Shown here: piece after piece, positions 1 through 7,614 of the stretch | Numbering within the stretch: position 1 is the stretch's first letter | Layout: each line of letters starts with the position of its first letter | Source of the DNA: a virus | Virus record (IMG/VR): IMGVR_UViG_3300018412_000025 | Location: 1 to 44,753 of that record | Length of the DNA stretch: 44,753 bases | Reading direction: 5' to 3' (one strand) | Position numbers and translations under genes: made by a program | The notes under the pieces: generated by a model | The model's input: only the letters and a program-made list of their open reading frames with translations | Told to the model about the DNA's origin: nothing | Databases searched by the model: none

Positions 1-140
1 GTAATTCACGGGTATCTTTATAATATAGGAAGCAAGTATCTTTATCGATGGGTGGCGGGTTTCTTTGTGTGATAGGTGGCAGGTATCTTTGTTTGTGGTG
101 GCGGGTGTTTTTGGTTGCAGTGTTGCAGGTATCTTTGCTT
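1..140. repeat. Left hairpin telomere arm with subterminal iterons
   Basis: Base 1 is the dyad centre of the telomere palindrome. Bases 1-60 match the mirrored right arm at 54 of 60 positions; the six differences (10, 22, 23, 31, 35, 46) are all transitions. A unit close to GGTATCTTTAT followed by a G-rich half (like TAGGTGGCA) starts at 11, 35, 58, 82, about 104 and 128, so its period is 21-25 bp. The later copies are degenerate (GGTTTCTTT at 58, GGTGTTTTT at 104). The right arm has copies at the mirrored distances 11, 35, 58 and 82 from its tip. The arms are probably read by the protelomerase. Confidence 0.9.
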
Positions 141-423
141 TAAAATGACTTGATAACACGTCATTTAACGCTAGATTAGGTGATTCATTAAAATTGACAC
201 ATTATCTTTGGTAATCAATCGCCAATAAATAACAGGCACGAGAAGAGACGAACGGTGTTGCTTCACATAAAAAACGGCAGCAGCTACTACCATGCATGGT
301 GGGTACAGTTATAACAAAACGCATTTATAAGCCGGAACAAACACTCTTGCAGCCCTTATATTACAGGGGTTACAAGTGGAAACAGACGCCTTTTCTCCTT
401 GCGAGTTCGCTACAAAGTTAAAT
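141..423. other. Subtelomeric region without a recognised gene
   Basis: Between the telomeric iterons and the partition promoter I see no credible coding frame. It holds an inverted repeat AAATGAC/GTCATTT around 143-166 and a 12-bp perfect palindrome ACCATGCATGGT near 290-301. No function is assigned. Confidence 0.4.
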
Positions 424-465
424 TAAACTAAAATAAACATTTGTTTAAATGTTTATTTTAGTTTA
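424..465. promoter_or_regulatory. 42-bp palindromic operator or centromere upstream of parA
   Basis: Bases 424-442 are the exact reverse complement of 447-465, with a 4-base spacer (19-bp arms). The core contains the 13-mer family AACATTTAAACAA that recurs at five other intergenic loci. It ends 40 bp before the parA start, which suits either autoregulation by the ParA partner or a parS-like site. Confidence 0.75.
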
Positions 466-504
466 TTGTGTTTGTATTATTCATATGCAAGAAAGGAGCA
501 GGGA

Positions 505-1143
505 ATGGGGAAAATAATAGCTGTTGTAAATCAAAAAGGCGGTGTTGGCAAAACAACAACTGCTACAAACGTGGCAAGTCAGCTGTATCATAATGGTGAA
601 TCAGTCTTATTGGTTGATATGGATCCGCAAGCAAGCGCGAGTACATGGTCAGCTGAACAAGTTGAGGACACGTTCCCAGTGATACAAATGGGTAAAAACT
701 TGGTTCGTGATTTACCTAGAATAAGTCGAGGCTATGATTGGGTTATTCTGGATGGGGCTCCACAAGTATCTCTCTTGGCTGCAGAGGCTATAAAGGTGGC
801 TGATGTTGTACTCATACCAAGCACCCCTTCGCCATATGATATTTGGGCCTGTGGCGATGTGGTCGATATGATAAAAGTTCGTCAAGAAATTACTGACGGC
901 AAACCAAAAGCCGCCTTTGTGGTAACGATGGTTGTCAAAAATACTAAATTAAGCCATGAAGTGAAAGACGCCTTAGCAGCCTATGAATTACCCGTATTTA
1001 AAGCCATAACTACGCGTAGTGTTGTTTATCCAGAAACTGCTAAGAGCGGCTCTAGCGTGGTCTCTTTAAGCAAAGACCATCCGGCAGCACTTGAATTACG
1101 AGTGCTTACTAATGAGATAAAGGCTTTTGCTAATGAACAATAA
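505..1143 (+). CDS. parA: ParA-family partition ATPase (small, type Ib-like)
   Basis: This Walker-type ATPase should segregate the linear plasmid-prophage at cell division. The deviant Walker A box KGGVGKTTT is at residues 11-19, the DMDPQAS box follows near residue 40, and a hydrophobic strand ends in LDGAP. At 212 residues it lacks the N-terminal helix-turn-helix of F/P1 ParA proteins. I chose ATG 505 because AAGGAG lies at 493-498; a start at 466 would fall inside the operator. The stop overlaps the next start, as expected for a partition operon. Transcription is probably controlled at the 424-465 palindrome. Confidence 0.93.
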   Translation: MGKIIAVVNQKGGVGKTTTATNVASQLYHNGESVLLVDMDPQASASTWSAEQVEDTFPVIQMGKNLVRDLPRISRGYDWVILDGAPQVSLLAAEAIKVADVVLIPSTPSPYDIWACGDVVDMIKVRQEITDGKPKAAFVVTMVVKNTKLSHEVKDALAAYELPVFKAITTRSVVYPETAKSGSSVVSLSKDHPAALELRVLTNEIKAFANEQ

Positions 1144-1477
1144 ATTAAACATAAAATCCAGCTTAGGCAAAACAACCCACAAAGCTAAGGCCCAGGCAAT
1201 GGCGGATGTTATGAGCCAAGATGATTACTTAACTGGTCAAGTTGCCAATGCCAGAGTTGATTTGGATAAGCGCATTCACAAAGCAGTTAAGAAACTGGCC
1301 GATAGCACTGAGTGTATTACTCACCTAAACGATGGTGAAATTAAAGTTAAAAGTGTTTCAATGAAAATGCTAATGACGGAAGCGTTGCTTGATTTATTTA
1401 TAAAATATGAAGAGGGCAACGGTATTTACCCATTTGATCCAGATGAAGATTGGAGCTGGACAAAAAAAGAAGGCTAA
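1133..1477 (+). CDS. Putative ribbon-helix-helix partition partner of ParA
   Basis: This 114-residue protein overlaps the end of parA by 11 bp, the position of the centromere-binding protein in small ParA operons. A basic, flexible N-terminus of about 35 residues is followed by a strand-like ARVDLDKRIHKAVKKLA and a helical VSMKMLMTEALLDLFIKY. That layout resembles ribbon-helix-helix proteins of the ParG/Arc type, which have mobile basic tails. It has no ParB-family HTH or CTPase domain. By analogy it would bind the palindrome upstream of parA and perhaps the related sites elsewhere. Identification rests on context and shape, not on a sequence match. Confidence 0.6.
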   Translation: MNNKLNIKSSLGKTTHKAKAQAMADVMSQDDYLTGQVANARVDLDKRIHKAVKKLADSTECITHLNDGEIKVKSVSMKMLMTEALLDLFIKYEEGNGIYPFDPDEDWSWTKKEG

Positions 1478-1493
1478 TTTAAAACACAAAAAA

Positions 1494-1523
1494 GCCGGCT
1501 AGAGGTTGCACCCTCGAACCGGC
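1494..1523. other. Intercistronic hairpin
   Basis: Arms GCCGG/CCGGC (1494-1498, 1519-1523) enclose a second stem GAGG/CCTC. It lies 16 bp after the partition gene and 38 bp before the next start. No U-tract follows, so RNA processing or partial attenuation is more likely than termination. Confidence 0.5.
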
Positions 1524-1561
1524 CATACAAAACTAACCCACTAATCACAGAGGTATTAATT

Positions 1562-1711
1562 ATGTTGAACAATTCTAGCACGACAGTATCACAAGCCGCA
1601 AAGATCCTATTTTTTGATTTTATGCAGCTGTCTATCCCAGAGCGTAAAGCGCATATTGAAAAACACTCGCCTAATATGGCCGATTGGCAAAAGCGCGCCG
1701 TACTGCATTAA
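1562..1711 (+). CDS. Small hypothetical protein (49 aa)
   Basis: ATG 1562 is preceded by AGAGG about 9 bases upstream. The frame encodes 49 residues beginning MLNNSSTTVSQAAKILFFDF, with a predicted helix rich in Ile, Leu and Phe and a basic C-terminus (WQKRAVLH). It sits between two stable hairpins. I do not recognise a family; small size and position in an accessory operon would suit a regulatory peptide, but that is a guess. Confidence 0.5.
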   Translation: MLNNSSTTVSQAAKILFFDFMQLSIPERKAHIEKHSPNMADWQKRAVLH

Positions 1712-1722
1712 TCAATATTGAT

Positions 1723-1746
1723 GCTACCCTCATTCGTGAGGGTAGC
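1723..1746. terminator. TTCG-loop hairpin, possible terminator
   Basis: A perfect 10-bp stem GCTACCCTCA/TGAGGGTAGC closes on a TTCG tetraloop just after the 49-aa gene. No run of T follows on either strand, so it may be a transcript-end stabiliser or a factor-assisted terminator. Confidence 0.5.
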
Positions 1747-1779
1747 AAACCGACCACCCGTACACCCTAACCCCCGGAC

Positions 1780-1827
1780 TTCCATTTTTGGGAAGTTATT
1801 ACCCGTCTAGCATTCCCTTTTTGGGAA
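1780..1827. promoter_or_regulatory. Paired 15-bp palindromic operators
   Basis: TTCCATTTTTGGGAA (1780-1794) and TTCCCTTTTTGGGAA (1813-1827) are near-identical dyads 33 bp apart, about three helical turns. They lie about 130-180 bp upstream of the 1960 gene. A further dyad GTTGA-N6-TCAAC lies near 1873. The regulator is unknown. Confidence 0.5.
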
Positions 1828-1959
1828 TTTTCCCCTCTAATCGTTTCCTATATTGCCCCTATAAAAGTGTTGATATAACTCAACTTATCACCCTAAATCG
1901 TTTGCGGTTATAATTTAAACGCCTATAATAACGCAATAATTACTTAACTATTGCGGATT

Positions 1960-2673
1960 ATGGAAAGCAGACCTTTAACAATTGATGAATTTTATAATGA
2001 GCTAATTGCCAAAAACTCAGGCAAAAACAGCTTGTTTAAAGAGCGAGATAAATTATTGCTTGGCCTGTCGGTCATGTGCGGATTAAGAGAGATTGAACTA
2101 ACTCAATTAACAATCGGTTTAGTCACTTCGCCAACGTCTGAAATGAATGAATTTGTGGTATTGCCGAACAGCATTACTTATGACGGATATGATCGGCCTT
2201 TTCTTCTCTCTAATGATGAAATACAGGGATGGTTTGTTGATTATATGAAGTGGATGATTAGCAATGGCATTAATACGCAAGCAGGGGGCAGCTACTACGG
2301 TCTAAACCCAAACGCGCAGCTATTTGTTAATGATGATTTTAAACCGTTCACAGTGCAGAAACGGGGCAATGGCAACCTAAGCCCTGTACAAATGAATAAG
2401 CATTTAGACAAATTAATTAAAAACACTGAGCTATGGGCCAAAGGGATTAGGCGCAAGTCGTTTATTAGAACCTGCACTATTCAGTCATATCGAGCTGGCA
2501 TGAGTACCAACGATATAACACTTACAACAGGCCAAAGTGAAGAGACAATTAAAAACACTTTGGTAATGGATATTGCGCAATACGATCCAATCTGTGATTG
2601 GTTTGATAAGCGTAAAACAGATAAAGCAAAGCGTTTAGAGTCATTTAAAAAACGCCGTAGATTTATGATTTAA
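1960..2673 (+). CDS. Degenerate tyrosine-recombinase-like protein
   Basis: The 237-residue protein resembles the C-terminal catalytic fold of phage integrases. The first catalytic arginine region reads GLREIELTQL (Arg43), and the second-arginine region reads SFIRTCTIQSYRAGMS. The usual LGH motif reads TTGQ, and no tyrosine is seen at the normal nucleophile position, so strand transfer is doubtful. An integrase is not needed in a linear plasmid-prophage. A DNA-binding or regulatory role is possible, perhaps at the dyads upstream. I prefer ATG 1960 over TTG 1951. It ends in a very basic tail (KRLESFKKRRRFMI). Confidence 0.5.
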   Translation: MESRPLTIDEFYNELIAKNSGKNSLFKERDKLLLGLSVMCGLREIELTQLTIGLVTSPTSEMNEFVVLPNSITYDGYDRPFLLSNDEIQGWFVDYMKWMISNGINTQAGGSYYGLNPNAQLFVNDDFKPFTVQKRGNGNLSPVQMNKHLDKLIKNTELWAKGIRRKSFIRTCTIQSYRAGMSTNDITLTTGQSEETIKNTLVMDIAQYDPICDWFDKRKTDKAKRLESFKKRRRFMI

Positions 2674-2679
2674 AAAGAA

Positions 2680-2711
2680 CAGCTAGGCGCGGGTACGACC
2701 GAACCTAGCTG
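2680..2711. other. Intercistronic hairpin with 8-bp perfect stem
   Basis: CAGCTAGG (2680-2687) pairs with CCTAGCTG (2704-2711). Like the 1494-1523 hairpin it falls just after a stop codon and about 30 bp before a small gene, with no U-tract. Confidence 0.5.
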
Positions 2712-2740
2712 AATGACACATAAACTAAAAGGATAGCTAT

Positions 2741-2992
2741 ATGTCACAACAAGATAGTAACACCGGCTTTTATATATTTCCAAAGGGAACCGTTGATATT
2801 TCTGAAAATAGAAATACGTGGTCAAATGATGAACCGTTTCAATTATCATTTAGTAGTGAAGATCACAATGGATGGGGTATTACTAAAGCAATAAGTAAAA
2901 CTGAAGTCGAAGGAATTACTGAAGATAAAGTGGAAGCGTTTTATATTGAAGCGCTGAATTTACTAGGGATAGCTAATGAGGTGGCAGCATGA
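2741..2992 (+). CDS. Hypothetical protein (83 aa) upstream of the methyltransferase
   Basis: This 83-residue acidic protein overlaps the methyltransferase start by 4 bp (ATGA), so the two are probably translationally coupled. An AAAGGA ribosome site precedes the ATG. Its C-terminal half looks helical (TEDKVEAFYIEALNLLGIANE). I recognise no family; a helper of the methyltransferase is suggested by position only. Confidence 0.6.
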   Translation: MSQQDSNTGFYIFPKGTVDISENRNTWSNDEPFQLSFSSEDHNGWGITKAISKTEVEGITEDKVEAFYIEALNLLGIANEVAA

Positions 2993-4383
2993 GTCTTGCA
3001 ATGAAACAAGGTGAAATTGTTGTTGATAATTTTGCAGGAGGTGGCGGCACAAGCACTGGTATTGAGCTTGGCCTAAACAGATACGTTGATATTGCGATTA
3101 ATCACGACAAAGACGCAATTGATATGCACAAATTAAATCACCCGGAGACAAAACATTATTGTGAGTCAGTATGGGATGTTGACCCTGTTGAAGCCTGCGC
3201 AGGCAGACCCGTTGGCCTCGCTTGGTTTTCGCCTGATTGCAAACATTTTTCAAAAGCAAAAGGAAATAAGCCGGTTAATAACAATATCCGGGGCTTGGCA
3301 TGGGTAGCTGTTCGCTGGGCTGCTCTGGTTAATGTACGTGTGATGATGCTTGAAAATGTAGAGGAGTTTTTAACATGGGGGCCAATCGGGGATGATGGAA
3401 AGCCTTGCAAAAAAAGGGCTGGTGAAACTTTTCAGGCATTTAAAAGCGCTTTAACGACCGGGCTTGATAAAAACCACCCGGCCATTGCCGATATTAAAAT
3501 GGCGCTTGGTGATGATTTTAATTTAGAGCAGATTGCAAAGGGATTGGGTTATCAAGTTGAGTTTAAAATATTGAAAGCTTGTGACTATGGCGTCCCGACA
3601 ATTAGAAAACGCTTGTTTCTGATTGCCCGTAAAGACAACGAACCTATCACCTGGCCTGCGGCTACTCATGGCGACGGATTGGAGCCATATAAAACCGCCG
3701 CCGACATTATTGACTGGTCAATACCAGTGCGATCTATTTTCAACAGAAAACGTCCTTTAGTCGAAAAAACATTAAAACGCATCGCAAAAGGCTTGGAAAA
3801 ATATGTTTTTCAAGCCGAAGAACAATTCGTTGTACCAGGCGAATGCACAATTCCGATAATTGACAGGCAGTTTGGCAAGTCAACGTGCAATCCAGTAACG
3901 ACCCCGCTTGGAACAATAACAGCAGGGGGGTTGGGTAAATGCGCATTAGTCACAAGCCACATGCTAAAACTGCGTGGAACAAATATCGGACATGGCACAA
4001 ATGAGCCGGTTCATACTATTTCAGCCGGTGGTCTTCATATCGGTGAGGTAAGGGCCTTTTTAGTTAAATACTATGGCACTGGTGGTGCGGTTAGCTGCAA
4101 TCAACCATTAGATACAATCACCGTTAAGGATCGTTTTGGCCTGGTCACTATCAAAGGTGAAAATTATCAAATTATTGATATTGGCATGCGCATGTTGGAA
4201 CCGCATGAACTGTTCGCCGCCATGGGATTTCCTGTTAATTATCAGATTAGCCATGACAGTAACGGGAAAAAATTATCTAAAGCTAAGCAAGTTGCTCGAT
4301 GTGGTAATGCGGTTTGTCCTACGATGGCGCAAGTTCTGGTGATAGCAAATGTAGAAATTAAACAAAGTCGCATTGCGGCATAA
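2989..4383 (+). CDS. DNA (cytosine-5-)-methyltransferase, phage type
   Basis: It transfers a methyl group from S-adenosylmethionine to C5 of cytosine in duplex DNA, probably shielding the phage from host restriction. Motif I reads DNFAGGGGTSTG (residues 13-24), and motif VI contains ENV (122-124). The C-terminal motif X region contains CGNAVCPTMAQVL. The catalytic loop reads SPDCKHFSKAKG (Cys84), so the usual PPC is PDC. The middle target-recognition region, about residues 235-390, carries repeat-like phrases such as TISAGGL and ITAGGL. No restriction endonuclease is adjacent, so it looks like a solitary enzyme. Confidence 0.92.
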   Translation: MSLAMKQGEIVVDNFAGGGGTSTGIELGLNRYVDIAINHDKDAIDMHKLNHPETKHYCESVWDVDPVEACAGRPVGLAWFSPDCKHFSKAKGNKPVNNNIRGLAWVAVRWAALVNVRVMMLENVEEFLTWGPIGDDGKPCKKRAGETFQAFKSALTTGLDKNHPAIADIKMALGDDFNLEQIAKGLGYQVEFKILKACDYGVPTIRKRLFLIARKDNEPITWPAATHGDGLEPYKTAADIIDWSIPVRSIFNRKRPLVEKTLKRIAKGLEKYVFQAEEQFVVPGECTIPIIDRQFGKSTCNPVTTPLGTITAGGLGKCALVTSHMLKLRGTNIGHGTNEPVHTISAGGLHIGEVRAFLVKYYGTGGAVSCNQPLDTITVKDRFGLVTIKGENYQIIDIGMRMLEPHELFAAMGFPVNYQISHDSNGKKLSKAKQVARCGNAVCPTMAQVLVIANVEIKQSRIAA

Positions 4384-4407
4384 ATTAACCAATAGGAAAT
4401 AAATTCG

Positions 4408-4689
4408 ATGGAACATTTTGAACCGCGAAGTGAAAAAACAACGATTTTTGTTGATGGTATCGGGGGATTGGCTGTTATAACCGCCTCGCAAACCATTAAA
4501 TATGAATGCAAAGAATTGACCGTTTTTGATGTGTTTACAGATTTAGAAAAACTAGGTTTTGGCGTTTACTCTGTTGATGTTTCTGTTTGGACTGAGCCGG
4601 ATTGCACAGGCGATGGTTATCACGTTGTTACGCAGATTGAAGATCATGAAATTGACGCTGAAATGACAGCTAAATTAACAATTAATTAA
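4408..4689 (+). CDS. Hypothetical protein (93 aa)
   Basis: A 93-residue acidic protein following the methyltransferase by 24 bp, preceded by an AGGAAA ribosome site. Strand-rich composition with few charged clusters. No signal, membrane segment or known motif is visible. It belongs to the same rightward accessory operon. Confidence 0.55.
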   Translation: MEHFEPRSEKTTIFVDGIGGLAVITASQTIKYECKELTVFDVFTDLEKLGFGVYSVDVSVWTEPDCTGDGYHVVTQIEDHEIDAEMTAKLTIN

Positions 4690-4705
4690 AGTGGGAAATA
4701 AACCG

Positions 4706-5242
4706 ATGAATGCAAAACCATTATTTACCGAAGATAAAGCCGATATTGTTGCTTATTTTTGCAGCGAGTGTCGCATTGTAAAACAAACAGAAGAACAAGC
4801 AGATACTTGTTGTGTGCCGCCTAAGCCAGTGCTGTGTGACTGTGGTAATGAAGTGGAAATACATCGTTCAATATGCAGTTCTTGTTCTGACAAAAATCAA
4901 ATAGAAAAATTTAACGCGCTTCCGGTTGTTGAATGGAACGGTATGACGCCTCTTGTGCTACATAACTCTGATACATACTTCTTTGATCTTGAATCAATCG
5001 AAGAATATGCCGATGAAAACAATATTAAAACGTCTGACTTAAATCTTGTGTTATGTGAGCCTAATTACGCTTCACAGGTTGAAAGTGATTATTGGGAAGA
5101 TGATTTACCGCAAGACCAAGATTTTAATGAAGTAGTTAGCTTTGAAGTTGTCCGAGCATTAGCCGCACTTAATGAAGCGATTGGTCATAACAAAACAGTA
5201 TTATCTTGGTCTGAAGGAAGTAAAAGAGTCTTACTTAATTAG
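4706..5242 (+). CDS. Cysteine-rich putative zinc-binding protein
   Basis: The 178-residue protein (from ATG 4706; a GTG at 4691 lacks a ribosome site) has clustered cysteines in its first third: CSEC, then CC, CDC and ICSSC. This suggests one or two zinc ribbons. The C-terminal two thirds are strongly acidic. I do not recognise the family; the metal binding is inferred from spacing only. Confidence 0.55.
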   Translation: MNAKPLFTEDKADIVAYFCSECRIVKQTEEQADTCCVPPKPVLCDCGNEVEIHRSICSSCSDKNQIEKFNALPVVEWNGMTPLVLHNSDTYFFDLESIEEYADENNIKTSDLNLVLCEPNYASQVESDYWEDDLPQDQDFNEVVSFEVVRALAALNEAIGHNKTVLSWSEGSKRVLLN

Positions 5243-5255
5243 ATGGGAAATAATT

Positions 5256-5414
5256 ATGATGAATTGGCATGTTAGGAAGTGGCTAAGATGGCAGCATTTC
5301 ATGGCTGTTCAGCAAGGTAGGCAGCTTGCGCAATGCGTTTGGGCTACTGCTTATAACTCAGAATTCGGCGATGTGAAGATCACAAGCTTGCGATCTATTA
5401 CAAGCCCTAAATAA
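5256..5414 (+). CDS. Small basic hypothetical protein (52 aa)
   Basis: Tandem ATG codons at 5256 and 5259 follow a GGGAA element. The 52-residue product begins MMNWHVRKWLRWQHFMAV, rich in Trp, Arg and His. A longer in-frame reading from 5172 overlaps the previous gene and is unlikely. Role unknown. Confidence 0.45.
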   Translation: MMNWHVRKWLRWQHFMAVQQGRQLAQCVWATAYNSEFGDVKITSLRSITSPK

Positions 5415-5430
5415 TCTAGGAATTAATTTG

Positions 5431-5583
5431 ATGAAAATAACTGATTTGTTAAAGATGGATATGGGGGCGGTAGTTGATTGGCTTATCGTCAACAAAACCG
5501 AATTTGAACTGGTTCATAAAACAAAAGTTAAGAAAGATGAAGATCGTATTTCTGAACTAGAACACGCCTTAACGCAAGGGTAA
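5431..5583 (+). CDS. Small hypothetical protein (50 aa)
   Basis: ATG 5431 is preceded by AGGAA. The frame encodes 50 residues, mostly helical, with a C-terminal heptad-like stretch (KVKKDEDRISELEHALTQG). It is the last gene of the rightward left-arm operon and ends 10 bp before a bidirectional terminator. No family recognised. Confidence 0.5.
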   Translation: MKITDLLKMDMGAVVDWLIVNKTEFELVHKTKVKKDEDRISELEHALTQG

Positions 5584-5592
5584 GGATTTAAA

Positions 5593-5611
5593 AGCCCCTA
5601 GAAGAGGGGCT
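5593..5611. terminator. Bidirectional intrinsic terminator
   Basis: AGCCCCT/AGGGGCT (7-bp stem, AGAAG loop) lies between converging genes: the left-arm operon on + and the 236-aa gene on -. A-rich and T-rich flanks suit function on both strands. Confidence 0.75.
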
Positions 5612-5620
5612 AATTTACTT

Positions 5621-6331
5621 CTATTGGATAATCTTTAATATATCACCAGTTTCAATGTCAATTTCTGCATTTACCGTTTGCTTAACTTTATTATTGAAAA
5701 AAGTAGTGCTAACAATAGCCCTTGGATTTTTATTTAACACTAAACGATAATCGGTTTTAATATGCTCATAAGAGTTTTTATCATCCATACCAGATTTTAT
5801 TAGCTTTTCCAGTGCGTAGTGCGAACCATTCCAACCACTGAATTGCTTGTCAAAATAATCAAAATCCACCCAGTTATCCAGAGATAAAGGATCATCACTA
5901 TAATCCATGTAGCACCAACCAAGAGCCTTGCCTACCGTTAAATTATTGTCTTTTGTATAGACTGTCTGACTTAAACACCTATAAAAACCACCTACAAATG
6001 ATTCTGGCAAACCTTTATAAGCAATAAATTCTGCAACAACATCTCGCCGACTATCTTTTTCTTCCTGTCGGTATTCAGCAAGTGTGAGGCCAGAGGATGA
6101 AAATTCTTTCTGTTGAACGTCTTTTTTCACGACGGTATCTGCGGGTGTATTCTCTGTGGATGGCATAATAAGCTCTGCAACAACGCTAAATGCCAAATAT
6201 CCCAAACCATAGACTTTTAATACTCGTTTACGAGTAAATTCACCAGATTTAAAAACCCAATTAGGGCGAATTAAACCGGCAAGTAAAACAACAAATAAAA
6301 TGAATGATAATAGTAAAATGATCTCTTTCAT
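5621..6331 (-). CDS. Membrane-anchored accessory protein of unknown function
   Basis: The 236-residue protein begins with a transmembrane helix (residues 1-21, Ile/Leu/Val rich). A second hydrophobic stretch (VYGLGYLAFSVVAELIM) lies near residues 44-60, followed by a soluble domain. Two cysteines (in YRCLSQ and GWCYMD) could form a disulphide if that domain is periplasmic. Terminators flank it on both sides (5593-5611 and 6407-6426), the arrangement of a moron: a gene added to a phage with its own transcription. Superinfection exclusion or host modification is conceivable but not shown. Confidence 0.6.
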   Translation of the reverse strand: MKEIILLLSFILFVVLLAGLIRPNWVFKSGEFTRKRVLKVYGLGYLAFSVVAELIMPSTENTPADTVVKKDVQQKEFSSSGLTLAEYRQEEKDSRRDVVAEFIAYKGLPESFVGGFYRCLSQTVYTKDNNLTVGKALGWCYMDYSDDPLSLDNWVDFDYFDKQFSGWNGSHYALEKLIKSGMDDKNSYEHIKTDYRLVLNKNPRAIVSTTFFNNKVKQTVNAEIDIETGDILKIIQ

Positions 6332-6406
6332 ATCTAACCCCTTATTTTAATAAGGTATAGAGTAAGGGTAAGTGTGAGGGGGCGCAAGGGGGAATATCTA
6401 GGGAGG

Positions 6407-6426
6407 AAGCCCAAATGTTCGGGCTT
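6407..6426. terminator. Hairpin between the tail operon and the accessory gene
   Basis: AAGCCC/GGGCTT with an 8-base loop lies just beyond the gpD stop. A T-rich stretch follows on the + strand; on the - strand the tail is pyrimidine-rich but not a T-run. Confidence 0.55.
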
Positions 6427-6430
6427 TATA

Positions 6431-7396
6431 TTAATTAGCAGTAATTGAAGTAGTAAAACCACCGCTACCAAGTCTATGCTCGACTCTTGTGGCAATATAA
6501 TCACCGGCAAAACCATCACGCCAGCCTGCAGACAACGTGATCGGGCTTTCAGCTATCACCAAAGGATTTCCAGGTAACGTTAAGGACAAATCACGTTTAC
6601 CTCGCTGCAATGATGCCAACTCCGCTGTCGCAGCGGCAGTAGCTTCTGCAGGGGTTGGGTAGGTTTTGCGCAAAGCCTTACCTGGCTCAGCCTCATCGCC
6701 AATAATAACGGCAACACGCTGCGCTTTTGCTTTGTCCTGCCAGTAAGCAATAACATGCCCGATAGCCGATCGGTCGGCTAACACAACTCGGTAGGTTGTC
6801 ACATCTGCTTTAGCCAGTACAAGGCTGGGTAAGTCTTTACCACTCACCGTTTTTGATTGGTTGCGCGGCGCAAATAGGAGGTTTTTACCGCTTGGTTTTG
6901 CTATCGCATCATACTCCTTGGCCAGCCGGGTCAAGAAATGAAGATCACTCTCACCAGTTTGGTCAATATGCTCGATATAAGTTCCAGATAATACATCTGC
7001 TATTTTAGCCTGTAACTCATGTTCACCGGCCACGGTCTGGACAACATCACCCAGCGTTACTTTATCCCACGAACGGGTTTTACTGGTTTTGAGATTTTGC
7101 CGCAAATCAGCCCCGCGAGCACGAAAGACGATTTTATCAGGTGGACCAGATAGCTCCGGTTCATCAACAACATATTCACCCATATAAGCAAGCCCGGTTT
7201 CCTGATATCCAAGGTGAACTTCTAATCGAGCACCTTTTCGGGGCACTTCTAAAAGTCCGTCTGAATCATCAACAGTAATCGTTAATGCGTCGGATTTGAA
7301 CCCAGCCTCATCAGTAATAGTCATCTCTATTAACCGCTCAGCTATCCGGGCAGTTACATCACGGCTATCCGCAAGGATTTTAAAAATTGGTCGCAA
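6431..7396 (-). CDS. D: P2 gpD-like tail/baseplate protein (late control D family)
   Basis: The 321-residue protein matches the P2 gpD family, a baseplate hub component similar to T4 gp27. Typical features are the opening PIFKILADSRDVTARI and a central stretch resembling ESDLHFLTRLAKEYDAIAKP. It closes the tail operon in the order T-U-X-D, as in P2. In P2 its name came from polymorphic late-control mutations; its role is structural. Confidence 0.9.
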   Translation of the reverse strand: MRPIFKILADSRDVTARIAERLIEMTITDEAGFKSDALTITVDDSDGLLEVPRKGARLEVHLGYQETGLAYMGEYVVDEPELSGPPDKIVFRARGADLRQNLKTSKTRSWDKVTLGDVVQTVAGEHELQAKIADVLSGTYIEHIDQTGESDLHFLTRLAKEYDAIAKPSGKNLLFAPRNQSKTVSGKDLPSLVLAKADVTTYRVVLADRSAIGHVIAYWQDKAKAQRVAVIIGDEAEPGKALRKTYPTPAEATAAATAELASLQRGKRDLSLTLPGNPLVIAESPITLSAGWRDGFAGDYIATRVEHRLGSGGFTTSITAN

Positions 7397-7407
7397 AATC
7401 AGCTCTC

Positions 7408-7614
7408 TTAATCAAACAATGATATTTTAGTTAGCACCGCTGTTTTCGGCTCTTTGATATCCGGTAATTCAATCAGCAGCCCTGCCGGCAATACAGGCCC
7501 CCACTTACCAAGGCCGGGATTAAGCTCGTAAACTTGCACTGTTGCATCAGAGCGGCCGTAATAACGGTGGCAAATAGCGTCTATGACTTCGCCATCTTTT
7601 GTTCTGTATTGCAT
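7408..7614 (-). CDS. X: P2 gpX-like tail protein
   Basis: The 68-residue protein has the phrases AICHRYYGR and VYELNPGLGKWGPVLPAG, typical of the small P2 gpX family, which has a LysM-like shape. In P2-type tails it works with gpU and gpD at the tail. It sits between U and D with tight spacing. Confidence 0.9.
   Translation of the reverse strand: MQYRTKDGEVIDAICHRYYGRSDATVQVYELNPGLGKWGPVLPAGLLIELPDIKEPKTAVLTKISLFD

Noticed and set aside
1960-2673. Functional phage integrase with an att site
   Set aside because: Catalytic His and Tyr motifs are missing and the genome has protelomerase, telomeres and partition genes, so integration is not expected; no att-like repeat was seen.
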